Source: Gnomoniopsis sp. IMI 355080 (taxonomy: Eukaryota > Ascomycota > Sordariomycetes > Diaporthales > Gnomoniaceae). Taken from it: a stretch of DNA of 64,000 bases. The stretch is taken from assembly GCA_027946555.1 (NCBI GenBank), contig JAPEVC010000115.1, positions 1 through 64,000 on the forward strand, written 5' to 3'. Shown here piece after piece: positions 1 to 12,112 of this stretch. The notes beneath the pieces were generated by a model. That model saw only the letters and a list, made by a program, of their open reading frames with translations. It was not told the DNA's origin and made no database searches. A program made the position numbers and the translations under genes. Each line of letters opens with the position of its first letter. The first letter of the stretch is position 1.

Positions 1-1648
1 CCCCCCTCCCCGGCCAAATGCAAAAGAAGAGGGCATTACAGTTGCGCGGAACTTTCCTTCATGGACACAGATTTTGACGGACATGGCACTTGCACTTCGG
101 CTACTGCACCAGTCGCGATACTGTTTTTTTCTTTTTGATCACCGGCTTGAGTCACAGCCCTGACCTAATTCTGTCTTTGTTAGCTTTCACCAGTCGCGAC
201 TCGCGATGGGAAGGTGTGTGTGGGTTTAATCGAAATTCGCTCCCGCAAGCACGGCTTTGCCGGAGAGGGAGAGAGCCCTAGCGGAAATGCTTGCGATAGG
301 CTTGTGCGGCCGGCAGATCCTCCGACTCCCATGTCCGCCCTGGCGTTATGATCACCAGAGAAGATGGGCAGATGGGCCAGTCGGGAGAGCTAAAGTGGAT
401 ATATGCACGGATTTGTCTTACTCATTTTTATTTGATGATATGTTTGGCGAGTTCAAGTTCTTTTTAGACTAGCCGTACGATGTTCTCAACAAGCTTTTGG
501 CCTATGCGGAGCTGAAGGTGTCTCCACCCTCAATGGCGATTTACATGCTCAGGAAATTCCTAACACTGACCGCTCGACACTGTCGTATGGGCTCGCCCTG
601 TTTTGGTACGTGCGGCTCGAGGCAAACACAGATCAGCCAGCATTTGCGTCTGTGCTAAGTTATTTTCGAGCGCGGTACCCATCGATACTTTTTCTTGCAG
701 TTCTAACTAAGGTGGTCAGACACAAGCTGAATATTCCCGATCAACGGGCATGGGACCAGTCCACATCATCGGAGCGGACAACGGCGCCCTCTGGCTATAT
801 GGATGGGATCGCCGTGACGGACGGAATGCCGTGAGGACGGGACGCCAGGAGAAAAGAAAAGGTCGCCGTCATGAAAGCGATCAACTTGTTGGTTTAAAGT
901 TGGAACCCTGCAGATACTCGTTTTCTTCAGCACTGCCCACCAGCAGTACGAGGGCATATCAAAGCTTGTGAGGACCTCCGATACCTCAGCGACAGACATC
1001 CTGTGTAAGCCGACTATGGGTATTGAAACGCGACTTGTGGTGCGATTTTACCGTCGATCACCTCTACAGTAGAATGCACAAGTCACCCAGCAACCTGTGC
1101 GTCCCAGTCTGAGACGTATTGGGCAAAGGTTGCGACATTGCGGGAGGCCGATGTGATACAAGCTGATGTCAGCTCAAGAATCAAGATAAGTATCATGGTG
1201 GCGTATAAGCCCGCAAATGTGAACAAAAAGGATGTGCAACATGAGGTTACACGTCGTCTCACTCACAACGTACGTAACGCTCCTTAACGATGTTTCACAA
1301 ATACTACCCTTGGCAAAATGACAGATCACAAAAGTCCCCTGGACCGCAGATCCAATATGAACCTTGACGTATAGAGGAACAAGAAAAGAGGGCAAATGCA
1401 CCTCTGTAAAATCAGTCGTTATGCTATGCTTCGTAACTCTGCTCATCACAAGATGCGTCTTGCACCAGAATAGGATATCCATAAGCCACCCAACGCTAGA
1501 ATTGAAGAAAGTCAGATATCGTGCACGTGCTCTAGTTCGCCTCACGTTTGCGCTGAAGAGAGATGGGGACCCGGGGAAAGCCGTTGGCATGGCCCGATTG
1601 GTATGCACAATTGCAACAAATCGTACAGCAGAACTGCCTCTGGGCGCT
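1..1648. other. intergenic, no gene recognised
   Basis: I see no recognisable gene here. Short open frames occur on both strands but none has a convincing start, splice pattern or family motif. The longest is an overlapping minus frame that shares DNA with the 3' end of the VHS/GAT gene and is probably chance. The left edge may cut off a neighbouring gene's flank. Confidence 0.5.
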
Positions 1649-3729
1649 TCAGTACCGGTACGGATCGTACGCTGAATTGCTGCCCGCGGCCGTGCTCTCC
1701 CTGGTCCCATCGTTCTTGTAGATGTCTTCGGTCACCTCGTTATTCCCGTACTCATATCGATTCTTCCTGGGAACTGCCGATGACGCTCCAGCGGCGCTTG
1801 AACCAGTAGCTTTGTAGGCAGAGTGATTCCCTGCACCTGAATGATGCTCACTAACATCTCCACCACCCGCACCGTGCATCTGAATGTGGTCCATCGCGCT
1901 GTCCTGTCTGCCTAGGTAGCTCTTCGTCGGCTGACTGAAGCTCGAAGGGAAACGCTCGCGATCCGAGCTGGACTGTTCGACCGGAGAGACTGGCACTCTC
2001 GGGGCAGGAGATTTGCCTCTTGCTTTCTCAGAGAGTCCGCCAGCTGGCTGAGGATCTAAGAAGGGGTTTCTATCTTCTTCATCGGCGTCATCGGCATCTA
2101 GCGGTGACACGATATCTCGTCCTCGTGGCGGCCCTGGTGGCGGGCCTGCTGGTGGCGCGACGTATCCTACCGGCTCTGGAGGTCCCTGACTCTGCCTGGC
2201 CTTTCCCTTGCCGACTTCCCTCCGCGGTATTGCCGGTGCACCCGCGAATGCACCCGATGCAACGGGTATTGGTGGAGGGTATGAGCCATTCGTCTCGGGT
2301 TGCGGTTGAGGGCTAGGGTTTTGCGAGCGACTGTCAAGGCCGAGTTCCTTCCTCGCGCTGAGCATCGCTCGCTTCTGACTATTGAGCGCCTGCTGCAGCT
2401 GCTCATTCACGTCAATCAGGCTCTCCATAGTCTCGTTGTCGGGTCCAGGGTTCTCAGCCGTCATGTAGCTTTGTATACTGCGTGATGCGCTGAGACACCT
2501 GTCCGCGAACTCCTTGATCAGATCATTGTCCAGAACCTCTGTTGATGGCGTGTTGGCCACAAGCTGTAGTAATAGCCCTGCTGAGGTCTTTGCCTCCTCT
2601 AGACGATTTGCCAGCTCGACTGGTTCCGGTAGGCGTTTGCTGTTATGGGCCCTGGCGAAATAATTTTGAGAATGGTTGTCAACCGGTACTCCAAAGCCTG
2701 AGCCACCCATCATATTTGGGGGAGGCGGAGGAGGCGGTCCGCGGCCCTGTGAGATAGTCAGCAACATACTCTCTCTGCTGTTCATTCGTCTCACATACGC
2801 CATAAGCCTTATAAGCCTTTTCCTTTTCCTTCTTCCACATCTCGATAACGCCGGCCAAGCCCTCATCCCAGCTCTTTTGATGCTCAAACTGATCCAAGGT
2901 CTCCATAAGCATTTGTCGAACCGAGAGGTCGCGCCCGTTCCGTAAGAGCTCCTTTAACGCGTCGACAAACTTCCCGTCCAAGTTGCGCGTAAAGGTCTGC
3001 CCCGGATTGTCTGAAAGGATGCGCACCAGCATCAGAGCGTTGTATTGGTAAGAAGGCTTGGACCAGTAGTCCTTCTTCAAGAACTTGCGTAACAACCGGG
3101 CGCACTCGGCTGCTGCTGTGGGAGAAGACTCGGCGGACTCGACAATCGCTGGGAGGAAGGTCACTTCGTTGCCCTAGATTTGACTTGTTAGCACTTGCTC
3201 CGAGAAGGGCGCCATGATGAGCTATAGAAAAAACCATTTATATGGTCAGGGGTAGTAGCATCTTAGGTGTTGCGCGCAACAAGCGAGCGGCGCACGACAG
3301 CCATCGCCAAGAGAATTATCGCGCACGATAGCCACTGCTTCAAGGTGAATCCCAAGTCGCGTGCCCTCTACGTGTTGTCATTGCTGTACAGCCTTGAGGG
3401 CCCATGCAAGCGAAGAGTAAGTGCCGCCTTCAACACGTTATGGACCGCTTACATTCTGTTGGCCCGGACCACCCGATTCGCAGAAAGCTTTCTGTGAAAG
3501 ACATCGTCAGCCTAGCTCTTCCTCTTTCCTCGTCGGCGAGAAATGCTCGATCGGGGCAAAGTCATACCACAGCCCTGGCCGCCACAGCTTCGGGAGTATC
3601 GCTCTGCAAATCGACAGCGGAGTCACTGTCCCCACTGCGGCGGCTCTCGCCGTCGAGATCGCTGCCGCCTGTTCCCCTTTTCTTGATGCCGCCGAGCATC
3701 TTATTGCTCAGGGATTTGAAGGAGGGCAT
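1649..3729 (-). CDS. VHS and GAT domain protein (endosomal ubiquitin-sorting adaptor type)
   Basis: Four exons on the minus strand: 3729-3568, 3491-3453, 3173-2799 and 2746-1649, giving about 557 aa. Introns are 76, 279 and 52 nt. The 52-nt intron has GTATGT, GCTGAC and ACAG, and the 279-nt one ends GCTAAC...CTAG. The start at 3729 (MPSFKSLSNKM) is the first Met leading into the conserved DTPEAVAARAV/KAFCESG segment. Residues about 45-180 form a helical VHS/ENTH-like domain. A polyproline linker follows (about 193-205), then a GAT three-helix bundle (about 233-325, EPVELANRLEEAKTSAGLLL), then a Pro/Ser-rich disordered tail with an NPFLD motif. VHS+GAT proteins (TOM1, GGA, LSB5 classes) bind ubiquitinated cargo on endosomal or Golgi membranes. 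Which class this belongs to is not settled, and no GAE ear domain is visible. The downstream neighbour on the same strand is UBP6. Confidence 0.85.
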
Positions 3730-4857
3730 CGTGCCGAGGGTTTTGCGCGGATGGTTGCTAGGATCGTCAAGGACGGGAAATTCTATCTGTGGTGATGTCT
3801 GTCGCGCTGACGAGATCAAGGTCGCGCTGCGCGGTGGGAGAGGCTGCGCCCCGTAGTGCTACCTCGGCAAGTAAGACGGCGTTTCTTGTTTGGGTATCAA
3901 TATCTGTAAGGAACGAATAGGAGCCCGCGCGCAGCGGTAATCTGCGAAAGACGGAGGGAGAATAACAAAACAAGGCATACGTTTCAAAATGATGTATAAA
4001 GACGCTGAGTTGAGGAGTTGATGATAACCGGACGAAATTACTGTGTATTATTGGGGGTTCGAGTGATCGGCGGATCTAAGGAGCAAGGGTCCAGCAAAAT
4101 GCACATGCAACGCCTCCCTCAGCCTCGCAGGCATTCGGTTTGTATCAAATCGGCCGGTCAGGTTTTAGGGTCGTTTGGTTTGGGCCATGAATAGGCATGA
4201 AAAGAGGTTCTGTCAAATGACTACCATGGATGGTTCACAGTGGTCAAATACATTTGATTTTGTCAAACATGACGTGGATTCACTATAAGGAGTAGACATG
4301 TATGGGTTCATATACACGACGTGGTACACACACACCTATGACTCCTCGTTTCTGCCAAGCTATTCGCGTCTGGTGCACTGCCTCATTGCCGCAGCGTCCA
4401 CGCACCCCACCTGGCCATGTCATCGGGTCGTTACGTGAGCGCATGGGGTGAGCCACCCTCCATACTATGTACACAGGAGAGCATGCTGCCGATTCCGCCT
4501 TTGGTGCTTGGAAAATTTGCAGGCGACCCGGGCCAGGCCAGAACAGAGGGGAGGGGGCGGCGACCAAGACCACGGGTGGTGTGTTGCACGACTGACTCTG
4601 CCCAGAGCAGCGGTCTCGGTCATGGACCGCAAATAGGACACTAATTCATCTTTCCTTTCTTTTGCATACATCATCTTTATTGCCGCCTCGATGCAATCAT
4701 AAACGCTTTCAGCAGGAGAAGTCTTCAAGTCTATCGATTATGCCGCGCTCCCCAGACCAATATGCCACATCTGCATGACTAATCACATCAGGCAATCTAG
4801 ATCTGCCTGCAAAATCGTGTCCCACGTTCAAAGTCGTAGCGAAGGATTCCACGCGAA
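3730..4857. other. intergenic between UBP6 3' end and VHS/GAT gene
   Basis: About 1.1 kb holding the 3' flank of UBP6 and the promoter of the VHS/GAT gene, both on the minus strand. The VHS/GAT reading frame stays open for 30 codons upstream of the chosen ATG, so a slightly earlier start at 3819 is not excluded. No RNA gene or repeat was recognised. Confidence 0.5.
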
Positions 4858-6629
4858 CTACTCCTGAACCTCCTCAGATGATGGCAGCGAGACAGCCTTG
4901 TAGAGCAGGATGAGGGCAGAGTGGCTTTCACCACCCCCGGACAGCGCGGTGATCTTGTCCTCAGTCACCTCTGAAACCCTGTCGTCATTGAACCACCACC
5001 AAAGGCCATCCTCCGCACCAACCTTGCCCGTCTTCGGGTCCTTGATGCCCGTCTTCTTCACGTATGCTGTGTAGTGGCCGCTGTCGGCGCTGGAGCCCTG
5101 GTGGGTGATGACTCCCCGAAGCTCGTAAATGCCAGACTGGTTCGCACCCTCGTCCTTAGCCAGATCCTGGTCGACCAGGCTCAGCAGCTCCTTCTTAGCA
5201 TGGCGTAGGGCGGTAGCCTTTTCTTCCTCCCATTCGGCATCGGTCTTGAACGTCTCCATCTCGGTATCACCGTCGGCGTCCGTTGCTGGCTTCTTCTCAT
5301 CCTTCTTCTCCTTCTTCTCCTCCTTGACGGGCTGAGAGCTCGAGCCCTCCGAGGTGGGGTTCTTCTTCCTCCGCTTGCGGGCACGCTCAATATCCTCTTC
5401 GTCCTTCAAGACCTCGCGGAGTCTGTCCCTCACTGGAATCAACTTGCTTCGCAAATCATCGGTGCAGAATTCCAGAATGTCGAGTTCCAAGGGAAAAGTG
5501 ACTTTGCGCAGAATCTTGGCTTTCTTCTGTGTGTCCCTCTTCCAGAAGAAACGAACGAAATGCACAGTGAGGTACTGAGGCAGTCGTGATATCTTGGAAG
5601 TCTTTGTATAGGTGGCCTCTCGGCCGAGAACGGCGGACGTCTTGTCGATCTTCTCGCTCAGACCACTCAGAATACCGTCCCGCAGGTGGTTCGTCTCGGC
5701 GGTGATGTGGCAGTTGAGTTTGAGATAAGTCTCGGTATTAACAACAGGCTTTTCCCCTTGCTCTCGGGCCTCAGGCACATCGCACTCAAGCGACTCGACC
5801 ATTTGTAGCGCCATATGCTTATCCACAAACGAGACAGCAGCATCGTCCTTGTCCTTCACCTTGAGGTTGCTGCGGACCTGGGACACGATGTTCGTCCAAG
5901 CCTCCTCGGCATCCTGCTGCGCGTAACCATTGCCAGTCCTGGATCTTTCTGCGAATTGCGGATAGACTTGGCGGAGAGCGTTGATAAAAGTGAGGGGCAT
6001 GTAGCCCTCAGTGGTCTCGCCCATAGACCTGAACAAGTTCTTCAACTGACTGGTGATGTCGGCCTGTGGCATGAACCCGCTTGTACCAGGTTGAGGCCTG
6101 TATTCATACTTGATGAGGGACTCCTGAAGTTCGGGTATAGCTCGTAGGGCCTGGAGAGTCGAGTTGAGGTAGCAGGTGTTGCCAGTGTTTATCAGGCCAG
6201 CGGGAATCGCGCCCGCCTGTTGCGCAACCTCGGCATCGGTCATGTCCTCGACGAACTTAACCTTCTCCTTCGGGCGGAGCAGGTCGCCTCCACCAGCACT
6301 GGGCGTGCCAAGCATCATGATGGGTTTCTTGGGGTCGAGACCCAGCTTGCCTATGGTAGCATCATCCTTCAACTGGCCGCCCTTGACGAGGATCTTCTGC
6401 CGCTCAGGCTCAACACCGGTCAAGCTGTAGACAATTTCTTTGAATTCCAGACCAGTGGAGGACGGCTCAACTTCGACATCGTACTTGTTTCCTTGGTGCT
6501 TGACGACCACTGCGAACAGCAAAGTGATTAGCAATCGGTGATGGGCAACCTCTGGAAGGCGAGACAAGCATGCTTTCCCGAGCGTGAGGCGACAACGCGG
6601 GGCCGGTATTACTTACAGTTCACAGCCAT
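4858..6629 (-). CDS. UBP6: ubiquitin carboxyl-terminal hydrolase 6 (USP14/UBP6)
   Basis: Two exons: 6629-6617 (13 nt, encoding MAVN plus one base) and 6509-4858, separated by a 107-nt intron (GTAAGT ... GCTAAT ... TTCGCAG). The protein is about 554 aa. An N-terminal ubiquitin-like domain (about 5-75) targets the enzyme to the proteasome regulatory particle. The USP catalytic domain follows. The Cys box NTGNTCYLNS places the nucleophile near residue 117, and the His box SADSGHYTAYV with WWWFNDDRVSEV lies near the C-terminus. A Lys/Glu-rich insertion (about 380-430) interrupts the USP fold. UBP6/USP14 trims ubiquitin chains from substrates docked on the 26S proteasome. It is divergent to ARC19, sharing a 772-nt promoter region. 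The family assignment is firm. Confidence 0.95.
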
Positions 6630-7401
6630 CTTGACGGTCTTGAAAGCTTCCTCCTAGTAAAAGTTGGAGTGTTTCCAGGGAAAAATTGTGTTGGTGAAAC
6701 CAGAAACAGTCAAAGGATGTGAAGGGAGGCGATGATGTTGTTCGGAGAAAGAGAAGCAGGCAGCTTTCTAGTACGTAGCTTGGTGGAGGCGGCGGTTGAA
6801 GATCCCTGTCCCTGCCGCCTGCATCTAGCCCCACCATTGCCTACGCCGCAGCTAGTAACCCATCCCACTTCCCTCCTACTATGTAGCAAAGAGAGAATTG
6901 AGGACAGAAAAGAAACACCCACAATACATAGATAAAATCTATACATGTACATATCGTCCTGTTTCTTCTCGAACTTTCAACTCCAGAAATAGAACTTCAT
7001 CGTGAAGTACATGTATAGTACGGCAACGCCTATATGGTATGCCTAGAACCGGCCGCCATTGGGAAGGTACTACAACTTGAATACACGTTTTGAGATCCAG
7101 GTTCGCCAGGTAATCGCCTCCTCAAACAATACCAACACTCTGCCTGAGTTGTTCTGCGAGGAACCTCGCCTATTAGTCTCGTCGTGATGCATGGCATACA
7201 TCAATTGAGGTGAGGTTGCCGGCTTATTCAGCATATTTAGCGGGCGGACAAGGATGACGCCCCCTGAGACTGGATCCGCGGCTGGCTTCAACGTCACCAT
7301 AGTCCTCCAGCTCCTGAGACTCACGATCGTGACCTCGGCAGCAACAGCCAACTTCCAGCACGACATCTTGCCATCACGCGGCCGAGCTGCCTCACTTCAA
7401 G
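6630..7401. promoter_or_regulatory. divergent promoter region UBP6 / ARC19
   Basis: This 772-nt interval separates the start codons of the minus-strand UBP6 and plus-strand ARC19 genes, so it must contain both promoters and 5' leaders. I see no clear TATA box at a canonical distance. Short frames in it are not supported. Confidence 0.5.
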
Positions 7402-8211
7402 ATGGTACATATCTCTACCCATTCCCGTTGAATTTCCTTAGCATTTGCGCTTCCATGCTAACATGCCTTCTATACGACATAGTCTCAAAGTCTCCGCCCC
7501 TATCTGCAAGCGTGTAGGAGCTCCCTCACGGCCGCACTTACTCTATCCAACTTCGCCTCCCAGATTTCGGAAAGGCATAATGTTCCGTCAGTGTTCCCCA
7601 CGAGAACTTCGAAATACATCGGCTGACAGAGTTGTGTTGCGACAGAGAAGTCGAGGCGCGCAGCTCTCCCGAAGTTCTGCTGACCCCCTTGACCGTCGCC
7701 CGCAATGAAAACGAGCGCGTCCTGATCGAGCCTTCCATCAATTCCGTGCGCATCAGCATCAAGATCAAGCAGGCCGACGAGATCGAGAACATACTAGTTC
7801 ACAAGTTCACGCGATTCTTGGAGCAGAGGGCGGAGAGCTTCTTCATCCTGCGGAGGAAACCCATCAAGGTGCGTGAAGTTGTTGGATGGAACGAGGGTCC
7901 CGAGATCCGTTGGTGATCGACAACGCGACTGGCATAATGAGGCTCCCCTACCTAAGCTGGCTAAGACTGACAGGATGTGCAGGGATACGATATCTCGTTC
8001 TTGATCACGAACTTCCACACAGAGGAGATGCTGAAGCACAAGCTCGTCGATTTCATTATCCAATTCATGGAGGAGGTCGACAAGGAGATATCAGAGATGA
8101 AGCTATTTGTGAGTATCACAGCACCTTGTATGTGAGCCGATCGCTGACGATGCGCAGTTGAACGCAAGAGCACGTTTCGTAGCGGAGTCCTTCCTTACTC
8201 CCTTCGATTAA
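7402..8211 (+). CDS. ARC19: Arp2/3 complex subunit 4 (ARPC4, p20)
   Basis: Five exons: 7402-7404, 7483-7586, 7646-7868, 7983-8108 and 8158-8211, giving 169 aa against 168 for human ARPC4. Introns are 78, 59, 114 and 49 nt. Exon 1 is only the ATG, with donor GTACAT directly after it, and the next exon opens SQSLRPYL as in the family. Diagnostic segments are ERHNVPEVEARSSPEVLL, RISIKIKQADEIE and FLEQRAESFFILRRKP, followed by GYDISFLITNFHTEEM, KEISEMKL and LNARARFVAE. ARPC4 forms the structural core of the seven-subunit Arp2/3 complex, which nucleates branched actin at endocytic patches. The small first exon makes this gene easy to mis-start. Confidence 0.95.
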
Positions 8212-9846
8212 GACGCCCGCAACTTATGTCCTGGGTAGGGTTTTGAGAAAGGAGCTGGATGGCTCACACTGTGGCTGGTTGAGGTCTCATGGCTAGCATA
8301 CCTCGAAGCCCTGGCTACGCAAAATACATGAGACATCATATGAAGCCGAGAATGACTGGTGCTCCTAGATGGAGGAAGATAGCTTTGACATGGCCGCCAG
8401 ATGGGTTGAAAGCGTTCAAATTACCGTAGTATATACGGATTGCTGATGCTGTGGACGGGAAACCATGATTATCTGCTTGTTCCCAGACGAGGCGGGGTTG
8501 ATATCGCAGCAATTAGAGAAAAAAAGCCTGAAATCAAGAAGCCAAACAAAACTTTTCATGATCTGTCCAGTTTATTCATTATTCTTATGCCCAGCCAACC
8601 TAGGTAGCATGTCTTGCAACCACAAGTTTTTCAAGTATGTGCGAAGCATCTGACGACCAGCAAAGATCGTACGATCCTCATCCGTATTGCTTGGGAATTC
8701 CCCATTTGTGGCGAACATCAGTTCTACCAAGCGAATGTGAGTTCTGGTCAGCCGAGGTTTGCATCTGGCTACTGAGTACATATCTATGGATGGGCCTGAT
8801 CTAAAGTATCCTGTTTGAGCAGAATATTCCGCACGGCTTATTCCACCGCGCGAAGCAGCCCAAGATTGGACTGAAAGCTGCTTCCTTCCCTTCGGCTTCG
8901 GAAAGATCAAGGCATTGTGAAAAACAGCAGACCCTTCCAAGCTTGTTGGAAGATGCAACACAGGTACAGCATCATATAGAGCTCACGCCCTATGGAGTTA
9001 TTGGTCTTCCCAGAGGGGGGTAGTGGACATATTCACACATTGATATTGCAATGGCTTCTGATTGTCTCTGCTTCAATCATCGCAATCTTAATAGATTTTG
9101 ATAGTGCTTCTAACACCATGCAGATCACCCAGCATCAATTACTCTAGCATGGCCAGATCATATCTCATTGGCTATATATTAATATTCTCTGTGTTGAACT
9201 GACAAGCAATATGAAAATGAACATATCTTTGTCTCTGATTTGTCCTTACCATTTCCTCCTTGTTCATTAACGATGCACAGAGCCTCCTGCATTCCAAACA
9301 AGGTTGGCGGCAAATTATCTAGGTATATATTGCCTTATAGTAACATTACCCAACTATTTCTGGTATATATCTCCCAGTCATTCCTTTCAGTTCAGAGCTT
9401 TGTGCTTCTAGCACTGCAATATATAGCATAAACCTGAGCTCTCCGTGTCTGTAGCTGTTTCTGGCCTGGCTATTTGCGATGGCATGGGTGAGATGACAGG
9501 ACTTTGAACAAAACAAGGTGATGCCCCAGAGCACATCATCCAGTGTGAGTGCAAATGCAAACGTGATGGGTCCCAACCATTCCCGGGTGAGAAGAAAACG
9601 AGACTGTCAACCTTGCAGCGCTCCAGGACTCAGCTTCTCAGTTGGGACTTTGTTAATCAACAGCTGGGGCATATTGACTGTCCTCAAGCTGAACACCAGG
9701 GCAACAGAGGCCATCACAACCAACGACGCCACCACCTTCAACGCCACCACAAGCATTGTCAGCATCGCCAAACTCCACCACATCGTGAACCCATATCGTC
9801 AATCTACATCGTCAACCTCCCTGTCCCCACAACACAAAATCTCACC
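8212..9846. other. intergenic, with one orphan open frame
   Basis: This 1.6-kb interval lies between ARC19 and the RRM/Q-repeat gene and is AT-richer than the flanking genes. Apart from the minus-strand orphan frame listed separately, I see no coding signal. The region just before 9847 is the 5' leader of the next gene, with CA-rich sequence around 9730-9840. Confidence 0.45.
8572..8961 (-). pseudogene. orphan protein-like frame, possible exon or gene relic
   Basis: A 129-codon minus-strand frame with protein-like composition (for example THIRLVELMFATNGEFPS and FAGRQMLRTYLKNLWLQDM) and a normal stop. It has no ATG at its head: the frame opens from a TGA just upstream and the first internal Met is far inside. 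I could not find an upstream exon with a start codon or any recognisable family. It could be the last exon of a gene whose 5' part is lost, a relic, or chance. Confidence 0.2.
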
Positions 9847-12112
9847 ATGTTTCCCAGACCTCCTCAAGCCCAGGCGGCTAGAAGTTCTGCAAAACAACTT
9901 TCCTACCTCCGTCAAGCAAACCTCGCTCGCGACTATTACGCGAAGCAGATGAACGATCACAACTCCAACGGCTACAAAGCAATGGAGGCCCTCAAGCAAA
10001 AGCTCGCAGACGCGGCCTTGACCGAAAACCACGCCGCCCACGTGAAGGACGCTGACGTTCAGGGCAAGCAGCACGCTGCTTTGTCCTCCCCCATGATGCC
10101 CGCCATCAGCCCCGTAACTCACGCCATTCAGGCTTCTACTCGTGACAGCAACGAGGCCACGGGCTCGAGCGAGTTTGCGGGCTCCCAGTCTGTTCATCTC
10201 GCTGCTTCTTTCAGCGACACCAACGGCACCAACGGTTTGTACGAGACTGTACCTGCTGCTCAGCAGCAGAATAAGGACGTTGACACCATTCTTTCTGGTC
10301 TCGCTGGTGCGCTGACCATCGCGCCGCCCGCTTTCAATGATGACAACGTTCACCCGAACCTCTTCAACAACGACCACCTGACCGGCCAGATGGTGCCTCT
10401 CGAGGATCCTGCCGAGGCTGCCGCCTTGAGCCAGAGCACCGTCCCCACCGAGATTCGTATCAAGCGGTCCAGGCAGCTGAATCTCTTGACCTGTGGACCT
10501 AACCAGTTGCCCACCGCTGCTGTCGGCCTCTCCGACGACAACTTTCCGTTTGTCGAGGGCGCTCGTCTGGCTTGCGCGACCTCCGGCTATGGTGTCATCA
10601 GACTGCGCGACGTAAGCTCGCGAGTCCCACTCCTTTGTCGTCCACAAAGGCTGACAAGTTACAGATCCCTGAGGCGACCCGACGCAGCGAGGTCTTGGCT
10701 ATCATGGGCCGCAACTCCAAGGTCTTGAACGATGTGCAAGAGCCTGTCCATATCATTATCGAGCGCGTCAACGCCGCGACCCGCGAGGCCTATGTCGAGT
10801 TCATGGACGAGAAGTCTGCGATCGATGTCATCGAGAAGTTCGAGCGAGACTCCAGAGACGGCCACCCGCCTCGTCTCGGTGGACACCGTACTACTTACGA
10901 GCTGTCTAGCCAGGCAGCCTTGATGAAGGCTGTCCTTCCTCAGGCAAGGGGTGTCCAATGGATCGGCGCCACTCCGCACGTCATTCCCGACTACGAGTGC
11001 AAGTTCTCCTGGGAGCGCTTTAAGGGCTTCATCAGCATCGAAGAGATGTTCGTGCTGGCCAAGCACGGCGAGGTAAGTTGTGATTGCCCATTGCCTCTTC
11101 ACCCACTCTCCAGATGCTGACTGAGTCATGCCGTAGTCGAACAAAGCCACCGGGAAGTGCCCCCAGAGGCCGTACGAGTGTATGATCTCGACTCTGCGCA
11201 AGATGCCATGGTACATGACCGACCATATCACCGTGCACGAGCGCTACTCGATGTTCGACGCTACTGTACGCCTAATCACGAGCCTCCAGAAGCACATCAA
11301 GTTCAGCAACAACGTGTACCTCCTGAACAAGCAGCTGCTTGACCGTCTGACGATCTCTGCCATGATGTGTCACGGATTCACGGTCACCCAGAAGGACGAC
11401 ATTGCTTACCTGGTCGAAATGTCTGAAGAGCGCATGCGCGACTTCAACATGCCGTCTTTCGCCTCGAAGTGGAACCACACGTTCAGCTTGGTGCCCAAGC
11501 CCGGCACGCCCCTGGACGTTCTCGAGGTTAGCTTTGAATACTCAATATATTCCGTAGCCCTCATGTTTGGAGTTGTATTGATACTGACAATCTGCACCGT
11601 AGTGGTACATTGCTATCATTCGTGAGGCAACCACCAGTGAGGTCGAGCGGCTTCCGCCCAACGAGCTGCAAGAGATTCGTCGTCAGGCCGCCTGTACCAG
11701 TTCTCTGTACTGGGGCTATTACTGGAAGATTTTGCGCCTCGGTGACCTGGCAGGTCCTTTTTTTGACAACATGACTCTTGGCGAGTTGGCCCGCCGCGAG
11801 TTCTACGTCGTTACTGGTATCTTGAGCCATGTTTTCGGTGGACAGCACCCCGGCCTTGAGCAACAGCAATCTCCTGACCAGTTTCACGTCGCCCAGCAGC
11901 AGTTGATCGATCCATTCCTGGAGCAGCAGCAGGTCACCGAGGGTCAGCAGTTCTGGCCCAACGGCCACCAGCAGCTGATCGACCCATTTCAGCAGCAGCA
12001 GCAGATCACTGAGGGTCAACAATTCGGTCTCAACGACCACCAGCAGCTGATCGACCCATTTCAGCAGCAGAAGGTCGGCGAGAGTCAACAGTTCGGTCCA
12101 GGTGGCCAGTAG
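9847..12112 (+). CDS. RRM-like protein with C-terminal glutamine-rich tandem repeats
   Basis: Four exons: 9847-10611, 10665-11072, 11137-11526 and 11603-12112, all joined in phase 0, giving about 690 aa. Introns are 53, 64 and 76 nt. The start MFPRPPQAQAARS follows CACC. Residues 1-240 are low-complexity (Ala, Ser, Asn, Gln). Residues about 245-335 read like an RNA-recognition motif (VIRLRDIPEATRRSEVL, then PVHIIIERV and EAYVEFMDEKSA). A conserved fungal block follows, containing FSWERFKGFISIEEMF, CPQRPYECMISTLRKMPW, HTFSLVPKPGTPLDVLEWYI and IREATT. The tail carries three 24-aa Q-rich repeats. I recall fungal RRM proteins of this layout but no characterised function. An RNA-binding role is inferred from the domain. 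Confidence 0.8.
11879..12108 (+). repeat. 72-nt in-frame tandem repeat (24 aa, QQLIDPF core)
   Basis: Three copies with an exact 72-nt period: the codon block CAG-T/CTG-ATC begins at 11900, 11972 and 12044. Each unit encodes QQLIDPF followed by a Q-run and (I/V)TEGQQF; the last copy is degenerate. The repeat lies in the last exon of the RRM-like gene, so copy-number change would alter protein length without a frameshift. Confidence 0.9.

Noticed and set aside
1174..1710. 178-codon minus-strand frame
   Set aside because: It overlaps the 3' coding end of the VHS/GAT gene in another frame, lacks motifs, and its composition does not look like a protein.
9799..10647. 282-codon minus-strand frame
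   Set aside because: It is the antisense shadow of the first exon of the RRM-like gene, whose plus-strand frame splices cleanly into conserved downstream exons.
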